Positions 13,211 through 13,234 of a stretch of 13,234 nucleotides of DNA are shown here, piece by piece. The notes beneath the pieces are model-generated. The model made no database searches. It was not told the DNA's origin and worked only from the letters and a program-made list of their open reading frames with translations. The first letter of the stretch is position 1. Each line of letters begins with the position of its first letter. The translations under genes and the position numbers were made by a program. This stretch comes from UBA1740 sp045587025 (GTDB lineage Bacteria; Bacillota; Clostridia; Oscillospirales; CAG-272): assembly GCA_045587025.1 (NCBI GenBank), contig JAZNBK010000057.1, forward strand, positions 1-13,234, written 5' to 3'.

Positions 13211-13216
13211 TATAAT
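13188..13216 (+). promoter_or_regulatory. Possible promoter reading out of the window
   Basis: TTGAGC (13188-13193) and a perfect TATAAT (13211-13216) are separated by 17 bases. The -35 overlaps the 3' arm of the preceding hairpin. It would drive whatever gene lies downstream of 13234, which cannot be seen. Confidence 0.4.
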
Positions 13217-13234
13217 TTAATTGCTACAAAAAAT

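Noticed and set aside
1..13234. CRISPR array, restriction, toxin-antitoxin or phage module
   Set aside because: No regularly spaced repeats, nuclease or methylase motifs, small paired toxin genes or structural phage genes were seen on either strand.

Overview
The window looks like chromosomal DNA of a low-to-mid GC Gram-positive anaerobe, most likely an uncultured member of Clostridia near Oscillospirales/Ruminococcaceae. The basis is the gene order pth-mfd-parvulin, consensus sigma-A promoters, strong AGGAGG-type ribosome sites, a DUF1934 (YwiB) protein, a Pth with an N-terminal extension before its GLGNPG motif, and a KdgK of the type common in gut Firmicutes. The taxonomic call comes from remembered family resemblance, not a search.

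Layout. (1) Positions 1-431 hold a minus-strand tRNA operon, transcribed Val(TAC)-Asp(GTC)-Phe(GAA)-Thr(TGT). It has a perfect TTGACA-N17-TATAAT promoter, and the Thr gene is cut by the window edge. (2) Positions 371-756 are an AT-rich spacer with a second, divergent promoter. (3) Positions 757-6732 are a plus-strand operon of four genes: a divergent ThyX-like protein, peptidyl-tRNA hydrolase, the transcription-repair coupling factor Mfd, and a membrane-anchored parvulin-like foldase. (4) A bidirectional terminator (6733-6768) separates this from a convergent minus-strand operon (9554 to 6789): a MinD-like ATPase, a methylglyoxal-synthase-like protein without its catalytic residues, a DUF1934 protein and the DNA polymerase III delta subunit. 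(5) A LysR-type regulator (9814-10719) is divergent from that operon. (6) Then come pfkA (ATP-type 6-phosphofructokinase) and kdgK (2-keto-3-deoxygluconate kinase), each apparently its own unit. (7) The last 135 bases hold two hairpins, a possible promoter and no gene.

How the genes relate. Region 3 is mainly housekeeping for translation, repair and the cell envelope. The last two genes feed sugars into glycolysis and the Entner-Doudoroff branch.

The most unusual part is the MinD-like/MgsA-like pair under a strong promoter facing a LysR regulator. It resembles a Min-cluster derivative without MinE, in which the MgsA homologue has lost the catalytic Asp and its His/Asp partners, so it may have become a binding or regulatory protein. 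Other oddities are a Pth with both active-site His and Asn replaced (HN to QK), a ThyX-like protein without the canonical ThyX signature, and unusual bases in all three complete tRNAs. No CRISPR array, complete insertion sequence, phage module or restriction system was seen.
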